From Harmothoe impar (lineage: Eukaryota > Annelida > Polychaeta > Phyllodocida > Polynoidae), in NCBI GenBank assembly GCA_947462335.1, contig OX381718.1:39648976-39712975 (forward strand): a stretch of 64,000 bases of DNA, given 5' to 3'. Positions 35,427 through 45,848 of the stretch are shown piece by piece (the first letter of the stretch is position 1; every line of letters starts with the position of its first letter). Made by a program: the position numbers and the translations under genes. Below the pieces are notes generated by a model. The model made no database searches. It worked only from the letters and a program-made list of their open reading frames with translations, and had not been told where the DNA came from.

Positions 35427-35904
35427 GTAACTGGTGCTTATTTGGCAGATTAATGCTATTTCTCAGACCACACAGCAGCCCTTTGCTACAGTTCTACAGG
35501 GGTAGACACTGACTCTGGCCCATAAGCTAATGGCCCATAATTCCAGGTCCAGCCCTGTTCTCAGAAATGACCTTCCTGTACACTCATGTGATCCATCGAA
35601 ATTGACCTTCAAAATTCTAGAAGAAAAAGCTAATTCATTAAAGACATGTTATCTATCCTTGGAAAGATAAACAGTCATTCTATTTAGGTTATGACATATC
35701 CAAATCAGGATTATTTTGATTTTATAAAAAAAAAACTAAAAATGATAACTTATTGCCTACAGTGCATGCAGCGGCAGTGACGTCACAGGCCAACTTTTTC
35801 ATAGCGATGCTGTCTTTTTCTCAATATATTTTCCATTATGGAAATAAAGGCTTAGGTTACTGTCCTTATTCTCAGCAGCTAATGACCTTGTTATGCTTTG
35901 ACAG

Positions 35905-36027
35905 CTCCAGGTTCTCTCTGTGACCCCAATCCCTGCTTAAATGGTGCCCGCTGTGACACAAATAGGGTCGCATATGTTTGCATCTGTGCAGCTGGCTTTC
36001 AGGGAAGGAATTGTGAAACTGGGACAG
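35905..36027 (+). CDS. EGF15 (type D)
   Basis: Phase 1-1, acceptor ctttgacag, donor gtaatt. Near-identical to EGF13, 1,304 bp upstream. The visible changes are Asp-Val to Arg-Val in the C3-C4 loop and Thr to Ile in the C4-x-C5 segment. Confidence 0.94.
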
Positions 36028-36357
36028 GTAATTTATGCAGCTTTGAGATTAATGCATGCTTGTATTTTTGTCCTCAGATTATGTTGACTTGATTTTCAAG
36101 GATATGTCCAGACATGGATGCTTCCACCTAAGACATTTATGATCATCATTTTCTTCCTCAAAATTGTTTTGCTATGACCTATAACACAGGGTTTTAAGAT
36201 ACAAGCAATAGCTTGTCATCGTCTGTGCATATTAAGTTTTAATGCTTATAATGAATTATACATAATAACATTTACACGAATTCTGTCCAGGCTTTATAGC
36301 AAGCCAGTGTCACTCTTTTTATATCAGACTTTCTTCTTCATGAGCAAGATGATTTCC

Positions 36358-36592
36358 ATTAACTCTTTGATGCATTATACCCTATGCCATAATGCATGAA
36401 TGCAACATGGGAGAGTGACTCACCATACTTCACTAAGACATGAGGCAGACCCAACAGGGTTTGTATATTCCTGAAGGGCCAGCATGATGCATGAATGGAG
36501 CTGCAGTGAGGTACTCACCAGGGATGTAATCATGGATCATGGCAATTACGGGCATGATGCATTAAAGCAGTATGTGGCCCATAAATGTTTAA
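36358..36592. mobile_element. Family P element, copy 12, upstream of EGF16
   Basis: Near-identical to copy 11 because it was carried along in the 1.3 kb D-E duplication. Ends 23 bp before the EGF16 exon. Confidence 0.8.
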
Positions 36593-36614
36593 CATATTGG
36601 CTATGCTTCCACAG

Positions 36615-36737
36615 CTCCTGCTTCCCCTTGTGACAACAACCCCTGCCAGAACAATGCCCGCTGTGATCCAAATGGCTCCGGCTTTGTTTGTACCTGTCAA
36701 CCCGGCTTTCAGGGACAGCTTTGTGAATCTCAGACAG
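36615..36737 (+). CDS. EGF16 (type E)
   Basis: Phase 1-1, acceptor ttccacag, donor gtaact. By my reading it encodes the same peptide as EGF14, differing only at a synonymous site, so it is a very recent duplicate. Confidence 0.94.
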
Positions 36738-37841
36738 GTAACTGATGCTTATTTGGCAGATTAATGCTATTTCTCAGACCACACAGCAGCACTTTGCTAC
36801 GGTTCTACAGGGGTAGGCCCATAAGCCAATGGCCCATAATTCCAGGTCCAGCCCTGTTCTCAGAAATGGCATTCCTGTGCACTATAAATGTGATCCATCG
36901 AAATTGACCCTCAAAATTCTAAAAGAAAAAGCTAATTCATTAAAGACACATTATCTATCCTTGGAAAGAGAAACAGTCATTCTATTTAGGTTATGACATA
37001 TCCAAATCAGGAATATTTTGATTTTATGGAAAAAACTAAATCATTAGTCCAGCCACACAGACTTTGATGTTGGCCAATAGCTTTAAACAGATACAGGCCA
37101 AGGTGGCCCATGACAGAAATAGTAAGTTTCTACCCCTGGTTCTATGATTCAACTTGACAAAACTAATAGAGTTTGATGTATACAGTTCAATATGACTCAT
37201 CAGATCAAAAACGAACTGATTATTGGTTGGGTCAGGTCAGATTGCATCAAGGCAATTGACATTGTGTGGCTGAGCATTCATGTATTTCCGTTGTTACATC
37301 CTTCACCGCAGCTACCATAATTGCAATTTCAGCTTTAAATTGCAATACTAACCATGCAGTATTGTTCCTGTCTAGAGCAATGTGTTACACCAAACAAGCA
37401 GTCACAATGGTCACAATGTGGCACCCTTTTGCAAATGTGACATCGTAATGATAGAGGGGTCATAATATCCTGGCAATATGGTACCCAGAAAGGCATTCAG
37501 TGTCATTTTATTTGTTTTTATCTAACAATGCATCCACATAATTATCACAACTTATGCTTGAGTGATGTTTTCAACCAACTAGCTGCTTTCACAAACTATC
37601 AGAACTTCATGATTTCTATTCATCCTGGTAAAATTGTATTGTCTGCTACCACAACTTCAGGTCAGCTGTCCAACTGTCCTCAGTTGCACTAATATCCAAA
37701 CCAATAGAAGTTTTGTTTTGCTGTTCTTTAAGAGAAAACACCCGTTTCATCGGTCTGAAACATCCTATCATTCATATGCTTCCTGTACTTTTGAAAGCAA
37801 ATTATAATTCTCCTTATCATTGATTAACACTATAATTTCAG

Positions 37842-37967
37842 CTACAGGTAGTTCTGCTTGTGACAGTAACCCATGTCAAAACAGTGGTGTTTGTGCTGGT
37901 GATGCCTCTGCTTTTAAATGCTCCTGTGTGGATGGGTTTTACGGGCGATTGTGCGAAAATATCAGAG
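37842..37967 (+). CDS. EGF17 (type A)
   Basis: Phase 1-1, acceptor aatttcag, donor gtgaaa. Starts ATGSSACDSNPC, then QNSGVCAGDASAFKCSC and GFYGRLCENIR. It opens the second block of ABC cassettes. Confidence 0.94.
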
Positions 37968-38462
37968 GTGAAACACCAATGCTTCTTCAAAAGCTTTGCC
38001 ATTTCCCATTGGGGAATATCTTCTGATAATGTATGCATTAAGCACATGTTGTTTAGTAATCACCATGCATATTGTGTCATCATCACTGGCATAGTTTACA
38101 GATAAAGGAAAATTGTGTCAATTAATGATGGCATCCTATGTTCTCCAAAACTGATTTAGCATATAATGTCTATCTCAAATAAAGATAAGCAATATAAAAA
38201 TGAGATTGACATTATGAATAATGCATACATAATCGGAGCAATATTCTTAGATACTTAGACATTCTTTGTGTTTAGGTTATATTAAATCAAATTATGTTAC
38301 ACTATTTCATCACCTGCTTTGCTATATCCTTCAGAACAACATAAGTTATTTCCTGATAATCCTTGCTAAGGTGTATGTAAGGCCACTGCTTATCTGCTTA
38401 CAATGTACAACAATCACTCACTATACCTGATCAGCTAAAGCGCACATGCACAACTGTTTCAG

Positions 38463-38582
38463 GAGCATCTGCTTGTGATAGGGAGCCTTGCTTGAATGGT
38501 GCATTCTGCCGTGGTGATGCAATTGGTTTTGCTTGTGATTGTCTACCAGGTTATGATGGACAATATTGTGAAATTGTCCAAG
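38463..38582 (+). CDS. EGF18 (type B)
   Basis: Phase 1-1, acceptor tgtttcag, donor gtgaat. Starts GASACDREPC, so the O-glucose Ser is lost. Then LNGAFCRGDAIGFACDC and GYDGQYCEIVQ. Confidence 0.94.
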
Positions 38583-38725
38583 GTGAATATGCTTAGCTTG
38601 CTTTGAAATACCTGCTATCTTCCTTGATTCAACAATATCAAGTGCGATGCAATCTCTATTCAACCGTTATCATGCTTTTAAATGCCAATTATTTATTTCA
38701 ATTCAATTCCTGACATTTGAGTGCC

Positions 38726-38888
38726 TTAAATTCTTGCGTAGAAGCAGCGGCTACTACATGGGTCAGCTTACTACTGTACTAAATTCGCTATAATCAAACC
38801 CCCTTTGAAGCTTTTTTGATTAATCAAATTTGGAAGTGCAGCTTGTGCGCAAGTTATACAGAAAAAGGATTATACACAAGAATTTATG
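38726..38888. mobile_element. Degenerate inverted repeat, TAAATTCTTGCGTA ends
   Basis: Left TTAAATTCTTGCGTAGAAGC and right TTATACACAAGAATTTATGG are mirror-like. About 160 bp, in the intron before EGF19; not seen at the equivalent place in the other B-C introns. Confidence 0.6.
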
Positions 38889-38988
38889 GCAACCAATTCC
38901 ATCCTGCTTTTGTTATCACTTTTTGCATTCGTCTTCCCTCCTTATTTGATTCTGTATTCCATCAAGTTTAAGTTATGGCTTTTTCCAG

Positions 38989-39099
38989 GATCAGCATGTG
39001 GCAGTAACCCTTGTCAAAATGGGGCACGGTGCATTGAAAATGACTCACGCTTTGTCTGCGAATGTGCTGCTGGCTTTACTGGCCAGTTATGTGAAAAAG
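38989..39099 (+). CDS. EGF19 (type C, short)
   Basis: Phase 1-1, acceptor ttttccag, donor gtgaaa. Starts GSACGSNPC: four codons shorter than the other C exons because the V/G-ITN segment before Cys1 is deleted. The rest is typical C (IENDSRFVCEC, GFTGQLCEK). Confidence 0.93.
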
Positions 39100-39635
39100 G
39101 TGAAACTAGCTAGGTGTTCATTTCATTTTATCCTAACTTACTATAATAAGTTCATGGAGCTGATTATATGTGTTAGTCTGCAATGCAAGTATGCACTTCC
39201 CCACAGCAGTGCTTGGGAATCCTTATCCTGCATAAGAAAAAGAAGACAAAGGGGTTTATGAAGTTGGTATTAGCTTCCTTTTTCCCTGTCTATAGTGTCC
39301 AACCCTGGTCCACCTTGACTGTTAGTGTTGGGGCAGTAAATTGTGGGCCTTTAAGAATGATGTGTTACACCAAACAAGGAGCCACTCTGGTTCATTGTGT
39401 TTCTTTTTATTGGAGTGTCCACATATTGCATTTACTTGAGTGGTAATTATTTTCAATCAACTAGCTGTTTTCAACAACAATAGAAGCTTTGCTTTGCTGT
39501 TCATTAACAACAAAATGCTGTTTCATTGGTTCAGACCAATGAAACAGCATGCTAAGTCCAATCGCTTAAGTGTTTCCTATATTTTTCAAAGCAAATTCTT
39601 ATGCACCCTATCATTGATTAAAACTATAATTTCAG

Positions 39636-39761
39636 CTACAAGCAGTTCTGCTTGTGACAGTAACCCATGTCAAAATGGTGGTGTGTGTAGTGGTGACGCC
39701 TCAGCTTTTAAGTGCACCTGTGCAGATGGGTTTTATGGGCAAGTGTGCGGAAATATCAGAG
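39636..39761 (+). CDS. EGF20 (type A)
   Basis: Phase 1-1, acceptor aatttcag, donor gtgaat. Starts ATSSSACDSNPC, then QNGGVCSGDASAFKCTC and GFYGQVCGNIR. The Glu after Cys6 in other A exons is Gly here. Confidence 0.93.
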
Positions 39762-40238
39762 GTGAATCACGAATGCTTCTTCTAAAGCTCTCCCATTGCT
39801 ATTTCTGCTTGAGGATTATCTACTGATTATGCATGCATTAAGAACATATATGGCATTTAGTTATCATTGTATGTATCAAGTCATCATGACAGGAATAGCT
39901 TACCAGAAAAAAAAAATTGTGTAGATTGATGATGGCATCCTATGTTTTCCAGAGCTGATTTAGCATATGCTTATCTCAAAGAAGATAAGCAGTATGAAAA
40001 TCAGATTGACTTCATGAATAGTGCATACATAATCAGGACAGCATTTTTCTATACTAAGGCATTCCTTGAATCTTACATTGATTCATCATCTGCTTTGCTA
40101 TATCCTTCATAACAATATAAGTTCCTTCCTAATAGGAAGGGTCTTGCTAAGATATAAGTAAGGCCACTGCTTATAATATGCATCTATCACTGATTACACC
40201 TGATTAGCTGAAACACATAATATACACAACTGTTCCAG

Positions 40239-40358
40239 GAGCATCTGCTTGTGATACTGAGCCTTGCCTGAATGGTGCATTCTGCCGTGGCGATGCAGTT
40301 GGCTTTGCTTGTGATTGTCAACCAGGTTTTGAAGGACAATATTGTGAAGTGGGCCAAG
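40239..40358 (+). CDS. EGF21 (type B)
   Basis: Phase 1-1, acceptor tgttccag, donor gtgaat. Starts GASACDTEPC, then LNGAFCRGDAVGFACDCQPG and FEGQYCEVGQ. Sister of EGF11. Confidence 0.94.
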
Positions 40359-40597
40359 GTGAATGTGCTTAGCTTGCTTTGAAATACCTGCTATTTTCCT
40401 TCATTTAGCAATATCAAGTGCTATGCAATCTCTTATTCAACCATAATCATGCTATCAATTGCCAATTATTTAGTTCATTTCAACTCCCTACATTTGAGTA
40501 ATCAATTCCATCCTGCTTTAACTATTGCTTTTTCTATTTCCCTTCCCTCCTCATTTAATTCTGTATATCATCAACTTTAAGTTATGGCTTTTTCTAG

Positions 40598-40720
40598 GAT
40601 TGGTGATCACGAATGCTTGTGACAGTAGCCCATGTCAAAATGGGGCGCGGTGCATTGAAAATAACGTAGGCTTTGTCTGTGAATGTGCCGCTGACTTCAC
40701 TGGCCAGTTATGTGAAAAAG
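40598..40720 (+). CDS. EGF22 (type C, Gly to Asp)
   Basis: Phase 1-1, acceptor tttctag, donor gtgaaa. Starts GLVITNACDSSPC, then QNGARCIENNVGFVCEC. The near-invariant Gly after Cys5 is Asp here (AADFTGQLCEK instead of AAGFTGQLCEK). All six Cys are kept. Confidence 0.92.
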
Positions 40721-41473
40721 GTGAAACTGCTTGCTAGGTTTCTTAATTTATTTATGCTTACCTACTAACAAACTCATGGAGTTGATGTGTGTGTATGTCT
40801 GCTATTCAATGCGAGTATGGCCTAGGAATCAAGTTTGAATCCTCTCACTTGAATCATCTCTTGAGACAGTACAGGTTTTGGGATTACAGTCCTATAAAAT
40901 ATTATCCAAGCCTTGCCAGACATTGGGTTTTGTAAGATATAGTACCAATGATGTAGTTCCAAACTGAATATAATTGATTGTTAGCTTGTAAATGATTTGA
41001 GGGGGGGGGGGGTCAGAATCTTAAGTAGAAGGCTGTTTGAACAAATCCACTTCCATTGTTTTGTTTCAATTAACTGTAGTGCTCACCCTTCTGGCTTTGC
41101 TTCCCACTTTGACTGTGACATCAAGCCATTCTGGATGGTATCAGCATTGTTTCCACTTGTCCCGCAGCCCCACAATGATTTAGATTAATGCCTTTTGCTA
41201 CAATTTCATTGGAAAAAATAAGAGGGAATCTATACACCTTCGCAACAGAATTAGCCCTTTTTCGTCTTGTTTGAACTTTTTTGCCTTAAACTGACATGCA
41301 ACACCTCATGGGTTGACGGTGGACAAGCCAATGATAATAGCTTATTGCCTACTGTGCAACTGCAGTGATGTCAGAGGTCAACTTAGTCATACTGATACTG
41401 TCTGTAAAATTTGTCATGCTTTATGTAACTTTCCTCATTCTCAACAGCTAAAGATCTTATTGTACTTTAACAG

Positions 41474-41596
41474 CTCCAGGTTCTCTCTGTGACCCCAATC
41501 CCTGCTTAAACGGTGCCCGCTGTGACACAAATAGGGTCGCATATGTTTGCACCTGTGCAGCTGGCTTTCAGGGGAGGAATTGTGAAACCGGGACAG
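41474..41596 (+). CDS. EGF23 (type D)
   Basis: Phase 1-1, acceptor tttaacag, donor gtaatt. Starts APGSLCDPNPC; same D signature as EGF13, EGF15 and EGF26 (TNRVAYVCTC, GFQGRNCETGT). Confidence 0.94.
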
Positions 41597-41929
41597 GTAA
41601 TTAATGCAGCTTTGAGATTAATGCATGCTTGTATCTCCATCTTCTGTTTACTTGATTTTTAAGGATATTATATCCAATTGTGGATGCTTCCCCAAACAAT
41701 ATTTATACCCATCATTTTCTTCCCCAAAAAATAGTTTTTCTTTGAGAAATGACACAAGGTTTTAAAATACAAACTATAGTTTATTATCACCCGTGCATAT
41801 TAGGATCTGATTCTGCTGCTTATAACGAATTTTGCTGATAACATTTACATAATTGATTTTATCCAGGCTTCATACCAGTCCAGTGTTATGCTTTATCCAA
41901 CTTTCTTCTTTCCAACCAACATGATTCCA

Positions 41930-42127
41930 ACATGAATGCAGCTCTGGCAAGTAATTTGTCAGTGCCGCATTCAAGCCTTATCCTGACCCTACAGGGTTGA
42001 TACATTCCCAAGGGTCAGCATGGTGCATGAATGCAACCCTAGTGATTTACTCACCACAACGGTATTCATGAATCATGACGATAATAGCTATGATGCATTA
42101 AAGCAATGTGCAGCCCATAAAGGGTTA
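41930..42127. mobile_element. Family P element, copy 13 (left end lost), upstream of EGF24
   Basis: It begins abruptly at AACATGAATGCAGCTCTGGCAAGTAA; the right end AAAGCAATGTGCAGCCCATAAAGGGTTAA is intact and ends about 24 bp before the EGF24 exon. Confidence 0.7.
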
Positions 42128-42150
42128 ACATATTGGCTATGCTTCCACAG

Positions 42151-42273
42151 CTCCTGCTTCCCCTTGTGACAACAACCCCTGCCAGAACAATGCCCGCTGT
42201 GATCCAAATGGTTCCGGCTTTGTTTGTACCTGTCAACCCGGCTTTCAGGGACAGCTTTGTGAATCTCAGACAG
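42151..42273 (+). CDS. EGF24 (type E)
   Basis: Phase 1-1, acceptor ttccacag, donor gtaacc. E signature (APASPCDNNPC, DPNGSGFVCTC, GFQGQLCESQT). A truncated family-P element ends about 20 bp upstream. Confidence 0.94.
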
Positions 42274-42553
42274 GTAACCAATGCTTATAACTAATAATAC
42301 AAATAAGGATCGTGCTTTTTTGTTGCCATATCTTTCTGGTTGTGTAAAAACCATAGCATATTCAGTACGCTGAACTGCAATCTAGCAAACCCTTGCAGCC
42401 CTGCCTCTGTCTTGTCTTATGCCAACATTGTCAATGTGACAGCCGATTTATGGCGCAACATACTATCCACATGGAAATTACTTCTTGCTTTCAGTCATTC
42501 CCCTTATTCCCAGCAGTAAAGGGAACCACTAATAACTTGGCTATCATTAACAG

Positions 42554-42673
42554 CTTCCCCCTGTGACAGCAACCCATGCCAGAACAGTGCCCGCTGTGAT
42601 CTGGATCGTTCTGGCGGTTTTGTTTGCACTTGTCAACCCGGCTTTCAGGGACAGTTTTGTGAATCTCAGACAG
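42554..42673 (+). CDS. EGF25 (type F/E hybrid)
   Basis: Phase 1-1, acceptor ttaacag, donor gtaact. Starts ASPCDSNPC, then QNSARCDLDRSGGFVCTC and GFQGQFCESQT. The upstream intron matches that before EGF28 (type F position). The 3' half of the exon and the start of the next intron match type-E copies EGF14 and EGF16. Confidence 0.92.
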
Positions 42674-43130
42674 GTAACTGGTGCTTATTTGGCATATTAA
42701 TCAACTACTTTCACTCTGACTGTGACATCAACCGATATTGGACAGTGTGAGCATAATTTCCACCTGTCTCACAGCCCTGCAATATTTTAGATAATACCCT
42801 TTGCTATAATCTATTTGAAAATAAGATGGAAACTGCACATCTTCCCAACATGCGTTATGTTAATGTCGAAAGAATCTGTCCTTCTTTTTCGTCTGATATG
42901 AATATTTGCATTTCTTGCCCTAAACTAACATGCAATATCCTACAGGCTGATGGTGCCGTGGACAAGTCAATGATTTAGTACCTTATTTTCAAACTGGTCT
43001 GCAGTGGCATCACATCTCAACTTTGTCACAGTAATACTGTCGTTTTCTCAACATATTAATTATCCATCATTTATGGTTTATGTTACTTTCCTTATTCCTC
43101 GCAGCTAATGATCTTGTTATGCTTTCACAG

Positions 43131-43253
43131 CTCCAGGTTCTCTCTGTGACCCCAATCCCTGCTTAAATGGTGCCCGCTGTGACACAAATAGGGTCGCATA
43201 TGTTTGCACCTGTGCAGCTGGCTTTCAGGGAAGGAATTGTGAAACTGGGACAG
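43131..43253 (+). CDS. EGF26 (type D)
   Basis: Phase 1-1, acceptor ctttcacag, donor gtaatt. D signature identical in key residues to EGF23 (APGSLCDPNPC, TNRVAYVCTC). Confidence 0.94.
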
Positions 43254-43578
43254 GTAATTAATGCAGCTTTGAGATTAATGCATGCTTGTGTTTCAGTCCT
43301 CCAATTAGTTTTCTTGTCTTATGAAGAAATATCCGATTTCACCAAAGAAATTTATCATTATCATTTTCTTCCCAGAAATTGTTGAGGTACAACACAGAGC
43401 ATTAAAATACAAACAATAGCTATTTTTATCACCTGTGCATTTCAAGTGCTAATTATGAATTATACATAATAATATTAACATACAGGTTTCTCTTCAGGCT
43501 TCATACCGCCCAGTGTCATGCTTTAGCCAACTCTTCTTTTTTCCAACCTACATGATTTCCATTAAATCGTCAATGCAT

Positions 43579-43740
43579 TACCGTATTCGACGTAATTAGC
43601 GCCCTGGGCGTTTCAAGTACTTAAGAGTTTAATCGTCTCCAAAATCAGGAAATTTGAGCCTTTGTTCTAGTCTAAAAATGCCCCAAAAGGGGGGGGGGCG
43701 CTTATTAGGGGGAGGGCGCTTATTACGTCGAATAAGGTAT
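43579..43740. mobile_element. MITE with TACCGTATTCGACGTAAT ends
   Basis: Left TACCGTATTCGACGTAATTAGCGCCC pairs with right GGGCGCTTATTACGTCGAATAAGGTA. About 160 bp, bounded by TA, a G-run inside, no ORF. It is inserted in family P copy 14. Confidence 0.82.
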
Positions 43741-43957
43741 ATCCTTTTATTTGTCATAATGATGTATGAATGCAGGCCTGGCGAGTAACTTGCTGTATTC
43801 AAGCCTTATGCTCACCTTACAGGGTTGATACCTTCCTAAAGGGTGAGCATGATGCATGAATGCAGTCATAAAGATTTATTCACCAGGGCAGTATTCATGG
43901 ATCATGACAATAACAGGCATGATACATTAAAGCAATGTACAGCCCATAAAGGGTTAA
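43740..43957. mobile_element. Family P element, copy 14, upstream of EGF27
   Basis: Right end AAAGCAATGTACAGCCCATAAAGGGTTAA ends about 23 bp before the EGF27 exon. The left end is displaced by a second MITE at about 43,579-43,740; ATTAAATCGTCAATGCATTA before that insert looks like the separated P left end. Confidence 0.7.
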
Positions 43958-43979
43958 CATGTTGGCTATGCTTCCACAG

Positions 43980-44102
43980 CTCCTGCTTCCCCTTGTGACA
44001 ACAACCCCTGCCAGAACAATGCCCGCTGTGATCCAAATGGTTCCGGCTTTGTTTGTACCTGTCAACCCGGCTTTCGGGGACAGTTTTGTGAAACTCAGAC
44101 AG
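43980..44102 (+). CDS. EGF27 (type E)
   Basis: Phase 1-1, acceptor ttccacag, donor gtaact. E signature, but GFRGQFCETQT replaces GFQGQLCESQT. A family-P element, with a second MITE at its outer end, lies immediately upstream. Confidence 0.94.
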
Positions 44103-44401
44103 GTAACTGATGCTTATGGCTATTAATATAAATAAAGTTCATGCATTTCTGTTGCCATTATCTTTCACATTTATCATAATTGCATTTTCAGCTTTAATCG
44201 CAATTCTTATCATACCGTATTGGTGTATAAAAGCCAATAGTAATAGCATATTCGTTACTGTGCAAATGCAACATCCTGTCTCTGTCTTCTTCATGAAGTA
44301 ACATACTATCCACATGGAAATTACTTCATGCTTTATGTCATTCCCCTTATTCCTAGCAGTAAAGGGAACCACTAATAACTTGGCTTAACATCATTTAACA
44401 G

Positions 44402-44530
44402 CTCCAGCTTCCCCCTGTGACAGCAGACCTTGCCTGAACAATGGCCAATGTGGCACCACCGATGGTCTTAGCTTCTTTTGTTCCTGTCCAGCAGGCTTTG
44501 AGGGCCAGATTTGCCAGACCCAAACAGGAG
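44402..44530 (+). CDS. EGF28 (type F)
   Basis: Phase 1-1, acceptor tttaacag. Starts APASPCDSRPC, then LNNGQCGTTDGLSFFCSC and GFEGQICQTQTG. The donor used is GGAG|gtaatg, one codon further than in E exons; ACAG|GAGG is not a GT donor. Last exon of the D/E/F expansion. Confidence 0.92.
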
Positions 44531-45354
44531 GTAATGCTTCTAATTTAATGACTGATACATCATGTTATTTTAAGCCTATGGGAGCTTCATACTCTACTAT
44601 GTATCCATACTCCATGGCCCCCAAGGTTCCTGTTTATTTCTTCATTTTTAGACAGTTGGGACATGATATAGACATAAATTCCCACTCAGGATGACTCATT
44701 TGCATTGTTCTCCACTCCTTGACTTCTGGGTGTATCATACTTGGTTTAAAGCTTTGTTCAATACACCTAGGCTTCACTTTGTGAATAATCATGCAATTGT
44801 CTCTCACTGTGGTATGGTGTGACTTTAACTGGTTCATTGCCTTTTCCGTTTCCTATCCTTAAGTAACTGTATATGGGGATGGTTCTAACCATGTTTGTCA
44901 TGTACCCCCTGTCTGTCTAAGATGAGCAATGAGCATCAGCTTAGCTGCAGCAATGCTTTATATAATGAGTTATGTCCATACCTGATGCATACCTGATGCA
45001 ATACCTTATAAACCCCCTGACTTGAAACCTTATAGCCCACCGCAAACGGGACTGTCTAAATCAGTTGACTGAGACATCTGATCTGAACAGCCAATATCAA
45101 ACATTATTTTGATCTGTCCTGACTAGATCAGTAGGATTTCCCACACACAGCACTTTTCCTGGTGTACTGATTAAGTCAGCTAATCCAAACAGTTTGTTTT
45201 CGTTGGACTGACTGGCGATGCATCACGGGTACACAAAGCACTGAAGCAATCACAGTGCACTAGTTTGAACGAATGTTGCTGCTTGACGCCATTCACTGAT
45301 ATCAAATCACCACTATGTCACTAAGTTTGGCTTGCTACTAACTATGCTTTGCAG

Positions 45355-45477
45355 GAGGACCTTCTAGCTGTGACAGTAACCCTTGTCGTAATGACGGTGT
45401 ATGTTCTGGGGAGGCTTCCGGCTACCTCTGTACCTGCCCAGAGGGATACTATGGCAGAAATTGTGACAACGAAAGAG
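45355..45477 (+). CDS. EGF29
   Basis: Phase 1-1, acceptor tttgcag, donor gtacat. Starts [11 protein letters not shown], then [17 protein letters not shown] and [11 protein letters not shown] divergent relative of type A, since the loop pattern and the ER/IR ending are similar. Confidence 0.93.
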
Positions 45478-45722
45478 GTACATTATCCGGGAAAGTTGTA
45501 GATTTGAGTTTCCGGACCTTTTCAGAATTCCTACCCATTGTCGGATTTTGTGGCCGGTATTCATGTATCCACTGCCTACACCTCTTATCATTAAGTTAAG
45601 AAACACAATTCTTGAAATTTACAAATCACTTCTGTCTGCTGTCTTCTTATGCTTGAAATTGTACCCCTTAAATGCTGGGGAACTTAATCACGCGCATATC
45701 CATAATCAAACCACCATTTCAG

Positions 45723-45848
45723 GAGAATCAAGATGTGACCAGAACCCTTGTTTGAATAATGCATGGTGTCGGGGAGATTCGCTAGGCTTTGCTTGTGACT
45801 GTGCTCCAGGGTTTGAAGGACAGTTCTGTGAAATTGTTAATTCAGAAG
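45723..45848 (+). CDS. EGF30
   Basis: Phase 1-1, acceptor catttcag, donor gtgaat. Starts GESRCDQNPC, then LNNAWCRGDSLGFACDC and GFEGQFCEIVNSE. A divergent type-B relative; with EGF29 it looks like an older AB remnant. Confidence 0.93.

Larger units (their letters stand above)
34437..35740 (+). repeat. Segmental tandem duplication, unit 1 (EGF13-EGF14)
   Basis: From ATAACTTATTGCCTACAGTG through the D exon, a family-P element, the E exon and its following intron. Repeated at an offset of 1,304 bp by unit 2, with only scattered differences. Confidence 0.93.
35741..37040 (+). repeat. Segmental tandem duplication, unit 2 (EGF15-EGF16)
   Basis: Copy of the preceding unit. It ends in the same ATTTTGATTTTAT...AAAAACTAAA stretch that closes unit 1. 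Introns are as similar as exons, so the event is recent. Confidence 0.93.

Noticed and set aside
30728..38663. Repeated antisense open frames (starting MNRDCIALDI or TLRDCIALDI) at 30.7, 32.7 and 38.4 kb
   Set aside because: They are antisense shadows of type-B EGF exons; conservation follows from the duplicated exon.
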